NCBI RefSeq assembly: GCF_037975245.1
Contig: NC_092571.1
Location: 28,327,064-28,391,063, forward strand
Reading direction: 5' to 3'
DNA from: Apostichopus japonicus
Lineage: Eukaryota > Echinodermata > Holothuroidea > Aspidochirotida > Stichopodidae
Length of the DNA: 64,000 nt
Shown: piece by piece, positions 1 to 12,784 of the stretch
How positions within the stretch are numbered: the stretch's first letter is position 1
How the letters are laid out: each line of letters opens with the position of its first letter
Made by a program: the position numbers and the translations under genes
The notes under the pieces: model-generated
Told to the model about the DNA's origin: nothing
Database searches by the model: none
The model's input: the letters and a program-made list of their open reading frames with translations, nothing else

Positions 1-1
1 G

Positions 2-828
2 GCGGTGGGGTCTGCCTCTCTATTAAAAACGACGTTGTATTCAACTGCCGTAACGATATCTCTCCCTTGACCGACGATATCGAAAGTATCTTTGCTGAAA
101 TTGATGTTGGGTGTTGTGTATCGCCCTCCAAATGGTGACGTCACTAGCTCCATTGATCAACTTCATGATATTTTAAAGTGATATTCTGCCGCTGGAGATC
201 ATTGTTTTCTAATGGGTGAAGTTAATATTGATCTTTGTAAACCAGCCGCTAACTATTTCCTTAGTAACCTCACTGCCCGTGGCTTTCACCCAACTATTAG
301 CACACCCACTAAAATCACTACTAACAGTTCTTCTCCTATTGATAATATACTTACAAACTTAAATAATAACAATGCTGGTGCTAAGGTGAATATAGCTGGT
401 GTTTTCACAATTTATATCAGTGATCATTTTCCTATGATTTTACACTCTACTCTGAAATCATGTTCTATTCCTGGTAATGCTCCATTTTACTCTCGTAATT
501 ATCTGAACATAATATCCAGCATTTTGGCCTCCTGTATAACCAGCACTGATTGGAGCAAATGTTTCTGGCAAATGACACAAACATTGCATTTAATACCTTT
601 AATGATATTTTTAGCCAGTCTTATTCAGACTGCTTCCCACTGTATAACGTACGGCAAAGGCAAAAGAAAAAGCAAACTTGGATTACAAATGGACTCCTTG
701 TCTCAATTAAAAGTAAAAATAAACTGTACATTATGCGCATAGCAAAGAGAAAACATTTTACATACATATTCAACAGCTCAAAACATGACAACAAAAAGAC
801 ATGGGAAAACATAAACAGTCTATTTTAA
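2..828 (+). mobile_element. CR1-like non-LTR retrotransposon fragment, endonuclease region (broken)
   Basis: Three frames together read as the endonuclease half of a CR1/Jockey-type LINE. The pieces include GGVCLSIKNDVVF, then VVYRPPNGDVTSSIDQLHDIL, FLMGEVNIDL, SSSPIDNILTN, ISDHFPMIL, and WITNGLLVSIKSKNKLY near the 3' end. These resemble the usual order of a YRPP motif, the (M)G(D/E)xNIDL motif and the SDH(F/Y)P motif. The second acidic residue of the MGDFNID-type motif is E here. A frameshift lies near position 110, an in-frame stop near 178, and another frame change near 580-660, so the copy is dead. It stops where a GAT microsatellite begins. The reverse-transcriptase half is absent here. 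The CR1-like 3' ends at 19.1-19.9 kb and 45.4-45.6 kb could belong to the same family. Confidence 0.8.
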
Positions 829-868
829 ACAATGGTAACAAAGTTTTCAATTACCCTAACATCTTCAT

Positions 869-1095
<227 letters not shown>

Positions 1096-1120
1096 TCTCT
1101 ATTTTGTGTTAATTGTCCTT

Positions 1121-3464
1121 GAAATGTGAGACATTCGGATTTTGATTCGTTTATCGAATTGATATTTTCGTCGTTTCGATTTTTGATTGGCTACACTGAC
1201 TTGGTTGTTATGTTGGCGTTGACCGGTGGTCAATTTAGGAAGTGAAACGCGCTACTTCAATAAACACAGAAGCCCTGTATGTGTGTGATCTCCTCTTTTG
1301 ATAGAGAACTAACTCCTATTTACAGATGGGTGCACTTAAATATAACTTAGAGTGCATTGCTAAAGAGATATAATGTATTTCTTATAAGCGTGTGCTAAAC
1401 TTGTGCAGTAGATATAAAAATGTGTTTAGATTGCAAATTAAATACAAATTTGACATGTAACATTTAGCATTCAGCGTTTTACCTTTTCAAGTAAACAAAA
1501 TATTCTTTTAGTTATAGGATTACTAATGTGTACAATTGATGAAGAAAAAGCATAGACCTGTTCAGCTTATTTGACATGACAACATTGAACTCATAAAATT
1601 TTTTAATTGAATTCACAAAAGTTTGGAAAAAAAATGATGATGCAAATTCTATAAGGAATTTGGTTTGACAAAGAGATGCAAGCAGTGTGATTGATTAGCA
1701 AAACATTGTCCTATGAACGTCGCTTTAAATATAAAACATTACTTTAAACAGATGTAGTGAAAACTAACCAATAACACACAAGCTATACTTATGGCAATGT
1801 TGATGCCACCTTGGTACATTGGCGGAAATGAATGAGACTGCTAGTTTACAAGAGATTGGAGATTTACACTCTAAAGGTATTTTATAATTTCTGAAAAGCA
1901 GAGACATTTTTTGTGAAGAATATAGCCGAATAAGGATAAATCATTTTTTTACAAAAAGAAAAATAAGGAGATGGAGGATTACGAAGTTAAATAATAAAAT
2001 TGGTCATACCCTATGGCAACAAGGGGTATTTAATGTAAACGCGAGCACGTTTGTTGGCTAGCGTGCTCATTTTTTTTATTATAAATACTGTTTTATAAAC
2101 CCCTCCTCCCCCACAAAATCATTATTTCTACTTCATTTTCCATATACTATGTACTTTTAAACTTAAAGAGTCAAGAGGTCTAGGAGGCCCTGGTAAAAGT
2201 TAAAACTGTTACCACTAGTGCGAAAAGACACATGTTATAGGAATAATCGGACATGTCAGGCCTTTTCGGACAGCGTATAATAGTTCAAAGGTCATACACT
2301 GAGACTATAAATGACACCGGTCGCAAAGAAATAAAACGTTCGAATGTGTCTTTTCAGACTGATTAGGATTCTGTGTTATTTTTGACCTTACGTTGTTAAA
2401 TATCCGAAAGTACAAATGAAATGATAAAGTCATTAGACATATTCACGCTAACGAATTCAACACAGTTGCTTAGCAACAATTATATGTGTTCCCTGTGTAC
2501 TTTCAAATTCGTCTTACGATGAATTTGTTTTCGTCGTTGATTTCAAGTGTTTGAAATGAATGGAGGGAACAAGGAAGTTAAAATAACCTAACAACACACT
2601 ATGATGATACAAAATGATAATTGAAGGCATATAATTGTCGCCATATAATATATTGTACATCAATATCACGAAATGTCAATTCTATGACACAATATTCAAA
2701 ATGAGCAAAAATCATTCCAAAATTTTGATTAGACAACCGATGTACTCTATTGTTTGTTGCCTGTTATACCTTTTAAGCTATTATTTTACGTTTCGATCCT
2801 GTTACCTTTTGATTTTTCTGTTATTTACTGAGCAAAAGGATGTTAGATTCATTTACTGATTAAACATTCTCATGAGCTTGATTTTATTTTTCATTACGTT
2901 GTAATTCTATGCGATATCGTCTAATATAGTAGGAATTTTTAATGATATATAGGTCACCATTGATATAGAAACACTGTTCATTTAAATGCAGTAACATACG
3001 AATAATTGAACTTTTGTACGCTCAATAGGCATTAAATTAACCTTTTAATGACAATGACGTTTATTTTTAATGTAAACTTAAAAAGACTAACAGTTGAGGG
3101 GAGACTTTAGACAAAAAACAGTTTCGAATTAGTTCAGCACATCATAACATATCATCATACAATCAATTCTGCTTATTACTTGGTTAAATACAAATGTGTA
3201 AAACAACGAAATACGTGCATTATTCCATGCGTCAAGACTTCAGATTCACCAAGCGACGAAACTCAAGGAAAGAAATAACGCTTCACCTGATAATGACACT
3301 ACGAGATGGACAATATTACACGTAGCCAGCTAATATTATCATCCGTATGTGGGAATTTCAAGACTCGTCTAGGGTCAAAAGAGACTGGTTTATCATATGC
3401 CCACATTGTATTAACTCACAACAAATAAACGCAGTATCAATATTGCTATTATCATTTCCATTAC
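1121..3464. other. No gene seen
   Basis: AT-rich sequence with no convincing exon. A small hairpin with a 7-bp stem (GAGCACG / CGTGCTC) followed by a T run sits at about 2043-2078. I can assign no function to it. Confidence 0.6.
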
Positions 3465-3536
3465 AAAAGATCAAGTAATCATACACTAAAATGATCTATT
3501 AAAAGATCAAGTAATCATACACTAAAATGATCTATT
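3465..3536. repeat. Perfect 36-bp tandem duplication
   Basis: Two identical adjacent 36-base units (3465-3500 and 3501-3536), just beyond the stop codon of the immunoglobulin receptor gene in its 3' flank. Confidence 0.95.
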
Positions 3537-3591
3537 TAAGGGCATTCAGATTGGCACCATTTGTAGCCACTGATAAGCTGGTACTTTAACG

Positions 3592-4991
3592 TTACATCAT
3601 CTGACTCGGAACGAGATATAATTGTCTGTCATAATTATACTTAGAGTCCTCAGAAATATCAGCATACTTTGCGGCTTCTTCCTCTGTATTTTGATTCAAT
3701 GTTATAGAGTGAGCATACACATGAGGGTCGTCTACATTAATTTGATGCTGATTTACATTTATACTTTCTGGTCGTATGGTAGTTGTATAAGTAGTGTTCG
3801 ACCTCGGGAATTGGCCAATCGCATGAGATGATGATGACGATGATGATGATGGTGCTAATCTACATACGCAACGACGGTAATTCAAGCGAAGTAATAATGT
3901 TAGTAGTACAATGATTATACAGGAGATAGCCAATATCATTAAATGCAACAGATCGATATGTTGTGATCTTACGAAATTAACACTGGCATGTTTGGAAATG
4001 TTCCTTCCACCATATGAACCACTGCATTGAAAAGTTATTGGTCCATCGGTACTTGATCCATAGTCAAATATCTTGAGCTGTAATGAATCGTTGATCTTAG
4101 TAATGTTAAACTGCCAATCTTCCAGTGGAATAGCAGTCCAGTCTAGTACAACTCCACTCACATTACTGGTACAGGTTAGTATAATATTTTCTCTCTTATT
4201 TGTGTTGACTGTGTTGCGAGATGGATTAATCGATACTGAGAATGTCGGTAAAAGCATCATCAATGGTCCGAAGGAACAAGATTTGCTGTAGCTCTGATAC
4301 GGAGCAGGTAACTGTTGGATTACTCTGCAGATCAAGCTGCTATTATGAAAAGAAGAATCTGCAGGTAGGTAGAGAATGATCGTGATTTTGAAAGCTGCTG
4401 CTCAGTGTTGATTAAATCTAGTGTGCTATTAACTTGTTGCTGCCTACCGTCCGTCTCAACGTAGAGATATATATTAACAGCTGGATTTCCTTCTTCTGTT
4501 GTACAGTTGAATTCGAACGGCACTTGTAATTGATCACTGAAGACTATAGGAAGTTCGTAGTTGGATATACATCGAGGATACTCTTCTGGTGGACTGTACA
4601 TAACCTCTACGTGTAAATGTTTAGTCGTTGGATGTCTACAAATGAAGTTGTCTTCATTGTTTCGTGATACATTGATAATAGTTAAAATACAAGCTAAGTC
4701 AGTTCTGGTAAAGATAATATTATCTGGTAAGGATGGGATCAACGATCCATTCCTAACGTATTCTTTGTCCTCTCCAACTATCTGACATTCATCAGTAGTA
4801 TGTTGCTGACAGATGAGCTCAATCGTATCCCCCTCAAGAACTTCACGAGGATAAATCTTCCTACTATAATCAGTAAAAGTAAATGATCTTCTGATTCCAC
4901 TGGAGCCTTCAACCACGCATAGAACGGCCTCAAACGCAATCAAAAATATCACAGATTTTGCAAGCAAACCGTCTGCTGTATTTATCTTCAT
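3592..4991 (-). CDS. Immunoglobulin-superfamily transmembrane receptor, copy 1 (one frameshift)
   Basis: A cell-surface receptor with an N-terminal signal peptide (hydrophobic core SVIFLIAFEAVLCVV), an Ig-like domain with Cys residues in IELICQQ and NFICRH, a second with FEFNCTTEEGNP, and a third with LTCTSNVSGVVLDW and a downstream ITFQCSG. A transmembrane helix follows (LMILAISCIIIVLLTLLL). The cytoplasmic tail is Ser-rich (from a GAT-type run) with tyrosines in PHVYAHS, AKYADI and LYLVPS, which may be phosphorylation sites. Two open frames overlap: the first runs from the ATG at 4991 to a stop at 4332, the second continues to 3592. Compared with copy 2, two extra bases near 4362-4363 cause the frame change. 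Removing them would give about 465 residues with no introns. Either this is a recent pseudogene or assembly error, or the first frame makes a secreted 219-residue form. The exact family is not recognised. Confidence 0.72.
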
Positions 4992-6025
4992 ATTCGGTAC
5001 GTCTTTAACAAAAAAAGACTGAATTATGTTCGATGATGTTTAAAATATTGTTACCTTAAAAAGTTCTGAAGTGACATGATAAATGACCAATATCAGGTGA
5101 CCACTGGCATATTGTTAAAGAAAATTAACAATCTGAAATGAGTAGTAAGTGCATGTCCACCTAAAGATATACTATTGGTTTGAACGTTGTCGTAGAAATT
5201 GAACTTACAAACATGAAAATATTTATGCAAATTGTTTAAATATGTTTTTAAAGATTGCCAACAAAGTGGTACTGAGCTGAGCAGTGTACATTTGAATTCA
5301 AATTCACAATAGATGCAAAATAAGACCTGATTGTGATATTTACTAAATCCCATAGTCAACCTTTCACACCATTTGATGCTATCTATATTAAAGAAGAGTT
5401 TTGAATAGTGTTGTGCAGAAAGGTGTAAATTGCCAACGGTGTATTGAGAGCGCAAAAGAAATCATACCTGTTTTTTGTTATGGTAAATGCGGTAGTTCAA
5501 ACTTGGTTGTTTTCGTAGATTAAACTAGAACTATAGTAAAGTTATCCGAACAACCGCCTCAATGAAAGTGTGACGATGACTCTTTAACAAGTGATATTGT
5601 TCTACACAACCTGTGAACACTTTCTATTCATCAAGACAAACAATAGTACGGGTTATTACTCATTTCATATTTGGTCAATAACATTAACAGTGTTCAATTA
5701 TTTATTAACGCTTTCGTTCTTATCTAAGTTTTAACAGTTACTTCCTTTCCCATGATGACATAACCGATTGTCATGCAGTATATTAGAGCTAGCATGGATA
5801 TATTACGCAGGTTTAAAACATCCCTGGGAGATGTTTATACTCACGAGATTACCAAAATCCATCATAAAGAACATGTTGAGGAATTGAATTGAAGTGATAA
5901 AATGAACCCTTTCGCAACAATAACATTTGCAGTGCTAGGCCTTGTTCTTTTCATGAAGGACCACTATGTAGGCGGAGCTTACTTGAGAACTTCTCACCTT
6001 CACTTCAGATTTGGCCTTTGAATCA
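4992..6025. other. No gene seen
   Basis: Upstream flank of the receptor gene. A 120-codon open frame on the minus strand (5093-5455) has no recognisable domain, signal or splice support and is treated as chance. Confidence 0.55.
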
Positions 6026-6293
6026 GGAGGGGAGGGGAGGGGAGGGGAGGGAGGGAGGGAGGGAGGGAGGGAGGGAGGGAGGGAGGGAGGGAGGGAGGGA
6101 GGGAGGGAGGGAGGGAGGGAGGGAGGGAGGGAGGGAGGGAGGGAGGGAGGGAGGGAGGGAGGGAGGGAGGGAGGGAGGGAGGGAGGGAGGGAGGGAGGGA
6201 GGGAGGGAGGGAGGGAGGGAGGGAGGGAGGGAGGGAGGGAGGGAGGGAGGGAGGGAGGGAGGGAGGGAGGGAGGGAGGGAGGGAGGGAGGGAA
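6026..6293. repeat. (GGGA)n microsatellite, about 65 units
   Basis: An uninterrupted run of GGGA/GGAG of about 265 bases. The plus strand carries dozens of G3 tracts separated by single A residues, a sequence type that can fold into G-quadruplexes. The long open frames across it are artefacts of the 4-base period. Confidence 0.98.
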
Positions 6294-7074
6294 AATTTGT
6301 GGCTATAAATAGAAAATAATGCGTGAGATTATTTATCCAAATCATATTTCGCGGTGGCTAACACTTCATCCAACACATGCTGCAAGAGGTAAATGACTCT
6401 TCGTGGTCGTTTCTGTGACCGTATAGCATGTTGTCACTCATGATTATATTATCATAATGTCTGTACATCTCTTGTGTATGAGTGTAAATACGTACAATCA
6501 TATATGTGATCCATATCGATATGGGTTCACTGGGTTGACCTGTTTCCTACAAAATTTCTAACCGCAGGCGCGAAGCCAAGGGAGGGGGGGGGGGGTAAAT
6601 GGTGGAGACTGCCCCTTCCCCCTCGAGCATATTTTTTGGGTATTTTTTATGATATCGAAGTTTTATAGTAGCCATTATAAGAGGTTTTAATATTTGTACA
6701 CCAATAAATTAACTGTGTCTGAATTTTCGAAAATTCCTTGACCAACATTCTTCATCATACTTCCCTCGACTCGTGCAATTTTGACCGGTCTGTTAAGGGT
6801 TGAAGGGGGTTTTTCTATATTGGTTGTCCATAGATGAAATTTTGTGCAACATTATGGGTATGTTTTGAAGTGAATTTATTATTCAGATTCTTAACAAATA
6901 ATGGGCTTAAAACCGTGAAAAGTGGGGCTGACGGGTATTGTGGGGCATTACGTAGAATTACCTACAAAAGCAATGATCCACAGGAGATGTGTGACTGGTG
7001 ATAATCTTGAAAAAGGTTATGAATGAACAAAAAACTATTTGGGAAAAACTTGGTTCTCAGGCAAAAGTGTACCC
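6294..7074. other. No gene seen
   Basis: Non-coding sequence with one G run near 6585. Confidence 0.5.
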
Positions 7075-7250
7075 CGAGAAGTGTCATTTCCGGTGATCTG
7101 GGGGGCTATCAAAACCAGAAATTTTCTTGTACGCTGCGCGCCAACCAATGGTGGCGCTCCGCTTTGTTAGTAATTCGCCTGCATCCAAGCAAATGCCCCC
7201 CCCCCCCCAATATTTGAACAAATCGCCGCCCCCTGGCCTGCTGGAAAATG
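7075..7250. mobile_element. Fragment of a hAT-family internal repeat
   Basis: Contains a core also found at about 9816-9890, 10107-10200, 54640-54735 (inverted) and 55130-55180. The core is an AAATTTTCTTGTACGCT segment followed by an imperfect inverted repeat of the type GCGCCAACC..GGTGGCGC. It replaces the transmembrane and tail end of immunoglobulin copy 2, so its insertion probably truncated that gene. Confidence 0.6.
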
Positions 7251-8245
7251 TTATATCCTCCAAACGAACCGCTGAATTGAACAATTATTGATCCATCGAA
7301 ACTTGATCCATAATCGAACATTCTCAGTATTAGTGAATCATTCATCCTACTGATATTATACCGCCAATCTTCCAGTGGGACGTAAATCCATTCCAATACA
7401 ACTCCACTCACATTACTGGTACAGATAAGAGTAATATTTTCTCTTTTATTTTTGTTGGCTGTGTAGCGGGATGGATAAATCGATACCGAGAATGTCGGTA
7501 AAATCACCAATGGTCCGAAGGAACAAGATCTGTTATAGCTTCGATAGGGAGCAGGTAACTGTTAGGTAACACTACAGATAAAGGTAGCACCATTAAGGGA
7601 TAAATCTGGGTAGGTAGAAAATGATAGTGATTTTGAACGCTGCTGCTCAATCTCGATTAAATCTGTGCTATGTAGTTGCTGATGTTGTGCATCCCTTTCA
7701 ACGCAGAGGGATATATCAACCGGTGGATCTCCTTCTCCTGTTGTACAGTTAAACTGGAACGGCTCTTGCCATTGGCCAACAAATCGGGACACATGACTTT
7801 CGTAGTTAGACGTACACCGAGGGTACTCTTGAGATGGGCTGTAAATAATCTTTAAGACTAAATATTGCAAATTTGGCCTCGTGCAGACGAAAAAGTCCTC
7901 ATTGACTTGCGTTACATCGAAAATTGTTAAAATAGAAGCTGATTCATTTCTGTTAAAGATAACATTTTGTGGTATAGCAGGGCCAAATGAACCACTCCTA
8001 ACATAAGTGACTTTGTCTCCCTCTATCAGACAATCACCAGTAACATGTTAATGACATATGAGATCAATCGTGTCCCCCTCAAGAACTTCAAATATATTCT
8101 CCTTTGCTGTACATTATGTAAATTAGAATGATTTTCTGATTCCACTGGTGCTTTTAACTATGCAAAGACTGACAACTAAGGCAAAGAAAAGACAGCGTTT
8201 GAAGGGAATCGTCGAACGATGGTTATCTTCATCATACTATATTTG
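7246..8245 (-). pseudogene. Immunoglobulin-superfamily receptor, copy 2 (pseudogene)
   Basis: Reads in the same direction and domain order as copy 1. Similar stretches include LPTFSVSIYPSRYTANKNKR, ICTSNVSGVVLEW, PLEDWRYNISRMNDSL and FQFNCTTGEGDPPVDISLCV. It has several defects. The N-terminal region around 8060-8240 carries frameshifts and stops, and a TAA interrupts the Ig2-Ig3 junction near 7562. The transmembrane and cytoplasmic part is missing, replaced by a repeat at about 7245. It lacks the 2-base insertion seen in copy 1, so it shows what the ancestral junction probably looked like. Confidence 0.8.
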
Positions 8246-8519
8246 TTGATCTTAGCTGGAAGAGAAAGATTGTAACCATGTTTAACATCACTATAAAATC
8301 TGGACAACAAATAGTGACCAATAATTGAATGCACGAAATACCATAGTATAAACTGGTATTTATCAACAGCATCCGAGTCCAAGCCCTTTACTATCTAAAT
8401 GTTTGTGCTTTGACATTTTTTTAACCAGCATTAAATGGCTACTTATACAACTCCATAGTCATATGGTTACCTCTTCATTCTTCTCACTATAGAATTTGTG
8501 ATCAGAAACCTTCATTCTT

Positions 8520-11050
8520 TGGAACTGGAGCCTGTCGTAATTTAACTCGGAACAAGTTCAGAAAATTTCAGCATTTTGCTTTGCAGTTATTGTGCGACGA
8601 TTCGTATTGTCCTCGTTAAGTTGACGTACTGTAGTCTAGTAACAGCTAACCATAGAGTCCTTAGATCATGATGATCGTAGACTTGGGCGGACGGAACATA
8701 AAACAAACAAATTAACAATTATAGAAAAAATGATGGATAACAGCACAACTATATAATATTGTCCTGGACGTTTCCATCCAAATCTGCAGATAAATCCTAA
8801 CGTTCTCAGAACTTCTTGTTTCTTTCATAAAAACTGTTACACTGAACAGTGAGTGGTCCATCGATCTATACATATAATAAATCAAAATCATTCAGCTGTA
8901 ATGAATCGTTCATCCTATACTGATATTATTCCGCCAATCTTCGAGGGGAATATTAGCCCATTCCAAAGACAACTCCACTCACATTACTAGTACAGGTGAA
9001 TATTGTATTCTTTTATTGGGTTGATGCACTGGCGGATCCAAGGGGGGCCAAGGGGGGCCATGGCCCCCCCCCCCCCCAAGGTGAGCCAAAAAGTGTTTCC
9101 GAACATCCGCTAAATCATATGATTGGAAATTTAAAAAAAAAGAGAGGAATAGCAGTGGTAGACTAGTCCAGTGGCGGCGGAACCAGGGGGCTTGGGGGGG
9201 CTCAGCTAGCCCCCCAATGCAACAGTTGAGGGGGCAAATGCATGATAAGCCCCCCCCCCAATATTTACCAAGGCTCCGAAACGTGCATCTGCCCATTTTT
9301 CAATGCATACTTGTCGATCTGTCCGATGCACACGTAAACTATATAGGTGTAATAATTTTAGTAAATGCTGGGGGACCCTCGGCCCGTCCCCTGGCTATAG
9401 ACCACATTTTCACCCCAACCGCGTCTTCACGCCCCTTGAAAAGTGGAAGCAGTGAGTGTGAGTATACTGGTAAGCGCAACACAACTTCTCCTTAGGACAA
9501 TGACTTGCCTCATTTCAGCCAGTTCTCCAACATCCACTTACTGAGTGGCGGAGCGTCCATACGATCAGGGGGCGGATGCAACCCCCACCCCCCCCCCCCG
9601 ACGGACTCAAAGGCACTGCTGGGGCCCTTTTCAGCTTTTCACTACTTGTTACTTATTCGCGTTTATTGACTATTTTATTGCGCTCTCATATACCTATTGA
9701 CATTTGTCATATTCTGTTGGTGTAATTTTCCGACAAAATGGCAATGACACCTATTTATTCTCCGTTTATCTGCAAATTAGCAAGGCCCGGAATGGGCCAT
9801 TTCTTGCAATCTATAGAGTATCTTTACTCAAAAATTTTCTGTACGCTCCGCGCCAACCTGTGGTGGCGCTCCGCTTAGATAGTGTCGAAAGCGCCCCCCC
9901 CCCCCACCAATACCCCTAGCCCCGCCACCGTCCTTACTACACTCAAAAACGTCTTTGCGAGTACACTACGAGTAATAGCTACTCTCTTAAAACACCATCG
10001 AATATACAAATTACAATGTTTTTACAGACTTTTTCGTGCAATCTGAGAAATTGCAGGCTTGAGACCCATATTTTAGGGCTAGGTATTCGCAGCATAAAAC
10101 ACTCAGGAAGTGCCGTTTCCGGCCATCTGGGGGTTTGAAAAAACCTAAAATTTTCTTGTACGCTCCACGCCAACCGATGGTGGCGCTCCGCTTAGCTAGT
10201 CTCCACACATTGACTTAGCAACCATCATTTCTTTAGCATTTAGCATAATAGAGTATAAAACCTCCTTTACAGCATCATTTGAACCTCAAATTAGCCTATT
10301 TTCTTTTTATTGGGGCGAGCAGCGAACATTTTCATGCCACGGGAAAGAATGAATTATCACCTACTATTCAATTTATTGATGTTACACACAAAAAATGCAT
10401 ATTTCTCAGAAAATTTTGGGTGACAAAAGCCTTTCTAAGTGCCACCATTGTACATGTAGGCATCACCAGGATTAAAAAAAAAATCAACAATACCCCTCCC
10501 ACAGGACGGCGATTCGTGGCATGGACCAGCATTTGCCTTCTCAAGAGTTGGGAGCTATGTAAATGTATGAGCATGAGGATTTACAGTTTAACACCATTTT
10601 GCAGTTACAGGCTGGTTGTAAGAAATTTATAACCTATGAGAAATAAAATTTCTTGAGAAAGATGATCCCAACTTTGTTTTATAAATATTTTAGAAAATTA
10701 CACCTGGGAAACATTTTTTTAAAAGTAAATTAACATCACCATTGTACACTTTTGTCGCACCAAATTGCATCTGAGGGCATTCAGCAATAGAACATTTTCC
10801 AAAGGGGAGGGGGGCCACCCCCTCCCCTTAGACCCCTCCCCCATATCACTCTAATGCCACTTTGGCCCCTCCCAAACAAAGGCCCTGGATCCGCCAGTGG
10901 GTTGATGGAGCAGTGCGATGGATGGATCAATGCCGAGAATGTCGGTACGGCATCATCAGATTTGTGATAGCTTTGATAGGGAGCAGGTAACTGTTGAGTA
11001 ACACTGCAGGTTGACGAAGCATTGTTAACGACTGAATCCAGATAGGATTA
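8520..11050 (-). pseudogene. Immunoglobulin-superfamily receptor, copy 3 (pseudogene split by a hAT element)
   Basis: Two separated pieces match copies 1 and 2 in order. About 8520-9026 matches the tail, transmembrane region and the third Ig domain (including the conserved CCACTCACATTACT stretch). About 10908-11050 matches the start of Ig3 and the Ig2-Ig3 junction (GAGAATGTCGGTA and GGGAGCAGGTAACTGTTGA). A hAT-like element of about 1.9 kb sits between them. Numerous frame breaks are present. With copies 1 and 2 this makes a tandem array of three genes in one orientation. Confidence 0.75.
9027..10899. mobile_element. hAT-like non-autonomous DNA transposon with perfect 8-bp target duplication
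   Basis: The ends are inverted copies of CACTGGCGGATCC (9027-9039 and 10887-10899). Both are flanked by the identical 8-mer GGTTGATG (9019-9026 and 10900-10907), the target-site duplication length typical of hAT. Removing the element and one 8-mer restores the immunoglobulin homology of copy 3. Inside are long G and C tracts and at least one further nested element with similar G-rich ends (for example near 9171 and 9541). Two copies of the shared GCGCCAACC..GGTGGCGC core are also present. No transposase is seen. Confidence 0.85.
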
Positions 11051-11059
11051 AAGTGCTGC

Positions 11060-12780
11060 AAGATCGGTATTTTAAAGATCGCTTATGTTTTCGTCCGTCA
11101 CGTGATATATTCTATCTTCTGGGTTAAGTGGGACAAACAATATGCTCTGCAAGAGGACAAATTAATACTGTACTGTTTTCACTTCCAGTGTTCATACGGG
11201 GTATAAGTGCAAAAAGAAAGCAACATAATAAATACACGCCAGTTGTTGTTGTACTCGGTGTATGGCTAAAATGAGATGTCGTCCAGGGCATGGTTAAGAG
11301 AAGGGACACCACCACCCTCCTCCCTCCCCAGTAAGAAATTTGTTATAGTGGAAAGGGTGCTCGCTGCCAAATGTTAGTAAATTTGCGACAAATGTTGAAG
11401 AATTTTCGACTATAGGTATAGCACTGCATATACCTAGTACATATTTACGTACTGTACACCAGAAATTTTAGTGATATTGTTTTCCAGGGGACCCCTGCAT
11501 TTAACTGGAGGGCTAAGGCAGCTGTCGGGATTATTTTATGTTGGCAGACTTCAAACTTCAGCACACTCTCCGTTAATTCTGACTGTTTTCCACGTACGTT
11601 GAACAACGATAAAGTTGATTCGGCTGCGATCTGTCTTTGTGGTGGGCTTTAGGAACTAGGGTTGAGGGCGGTGTAGCATATTGGTGAGATAATTGCACTT
11701 GTTAGTGCATAGGTTATATCCTCGCTGACCATTTTTGTAAATAATGTTTGTACGGATAGGGCACAATGTTAAATTTTGTGGCTCCAAATTACAACTGACA
11801 GTTCACAATTTAATGCCCAAAATGTGATTAACTGCATCATTTATATATATATTATTATGATTTACTTTTAAGCATTTGAAGTAAGAAAAATAAGGAGACA
11901 AAGAAGATCTTTCGGTTGATTAATTTTCCTTTTAATTTGCTATTCATGATGAGAACTTTTCATCGTGTTATAGATCCGCCTTGAAAAAGGACCTAACACA
12001 CAGGAACTCACAAGCCTGTTTCAAGTATACCAAGGAAAAACAGCAGCACAATGGTTACGTAGTAGCTTTCTGAAATCACAGAGATGTTGCAAACTTAAGG
12101 GTGAAAATGTTACACCTTAACGGCGAATTCCTTCATTAATCCGTATATACAACAACCGTAATTTTCTTTAAATCGCTTGATGTTTTTATTAAAGGAGAAT
12201 CAAGGCAAACCACCTACTTCGGCAATTAAGCTATACATCGTTGTGAAATGTTACTTCATCATTTAAATATCTCGTCCATATTTTTTTCTTTCCGTTTTTC
12301 TTTGCATATTTTCATAAATCAAATACCCTGGATTGCATGGAAGGTATGGTCACATTCCTGTTGTTATTAGAAAAGAATGCTTATTTGTCAAAAACATCAG
12401 ATAGTTACAGGAATATTAAAAAATGATTTATTTTTATAACACATTCTTTCCATGCAATTAACGTCCAAAAGGATACATTGCATGTACGTCAATAGTGTCA
12501 TTTCTAAAAATAGAAACTACTCTTTTGGCAATAATAACGAAACAACAAGAGAGCTGGAATTGTCCTACCGATAATCAGTAAGAAGTAACAACTGTTAAAA
12601 TGAAATTGTTTGAAGCTTATTAACATAAAATGTCAAAGGTCATGGGGTCAGTAAGATTCATGTACCTCAAACTTGATGAGACAGAGTGACGATATCATAG
12701 TGGACATTATACCCAAATTTTGGGATGAGATCTGCAACTCACTTCATTGCAAACTTATTTCATTTGCATTTTGAATGTTG
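11060..12780. other. No gene seen
   Basis: AT-rich sequence without a supported exon. The small open frames have no recognisable content. Confidence 0.5.
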
Positions 12781-12784
12781 TCAA

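Noticed and set aside
2043-2078. Hairpin followed by a T run, like a bacterial terminator
   Set aside because: The context is a eukaryotic intergenic region and no transcript ends there.
5093-5455. 120-codon minus-strand frame upstream of the immunoglobulin gene
   Set aside because: No domain, no signal peptide, no splice links, and no counterpart upstream of copies 2 and 3.
5935-6345. Three long open frames of Pro-Ser-Leu or Arg-Glu-Gly repeats
   Set aside because: A 4-base repeat has no stop codons in these frames; no gene signals.
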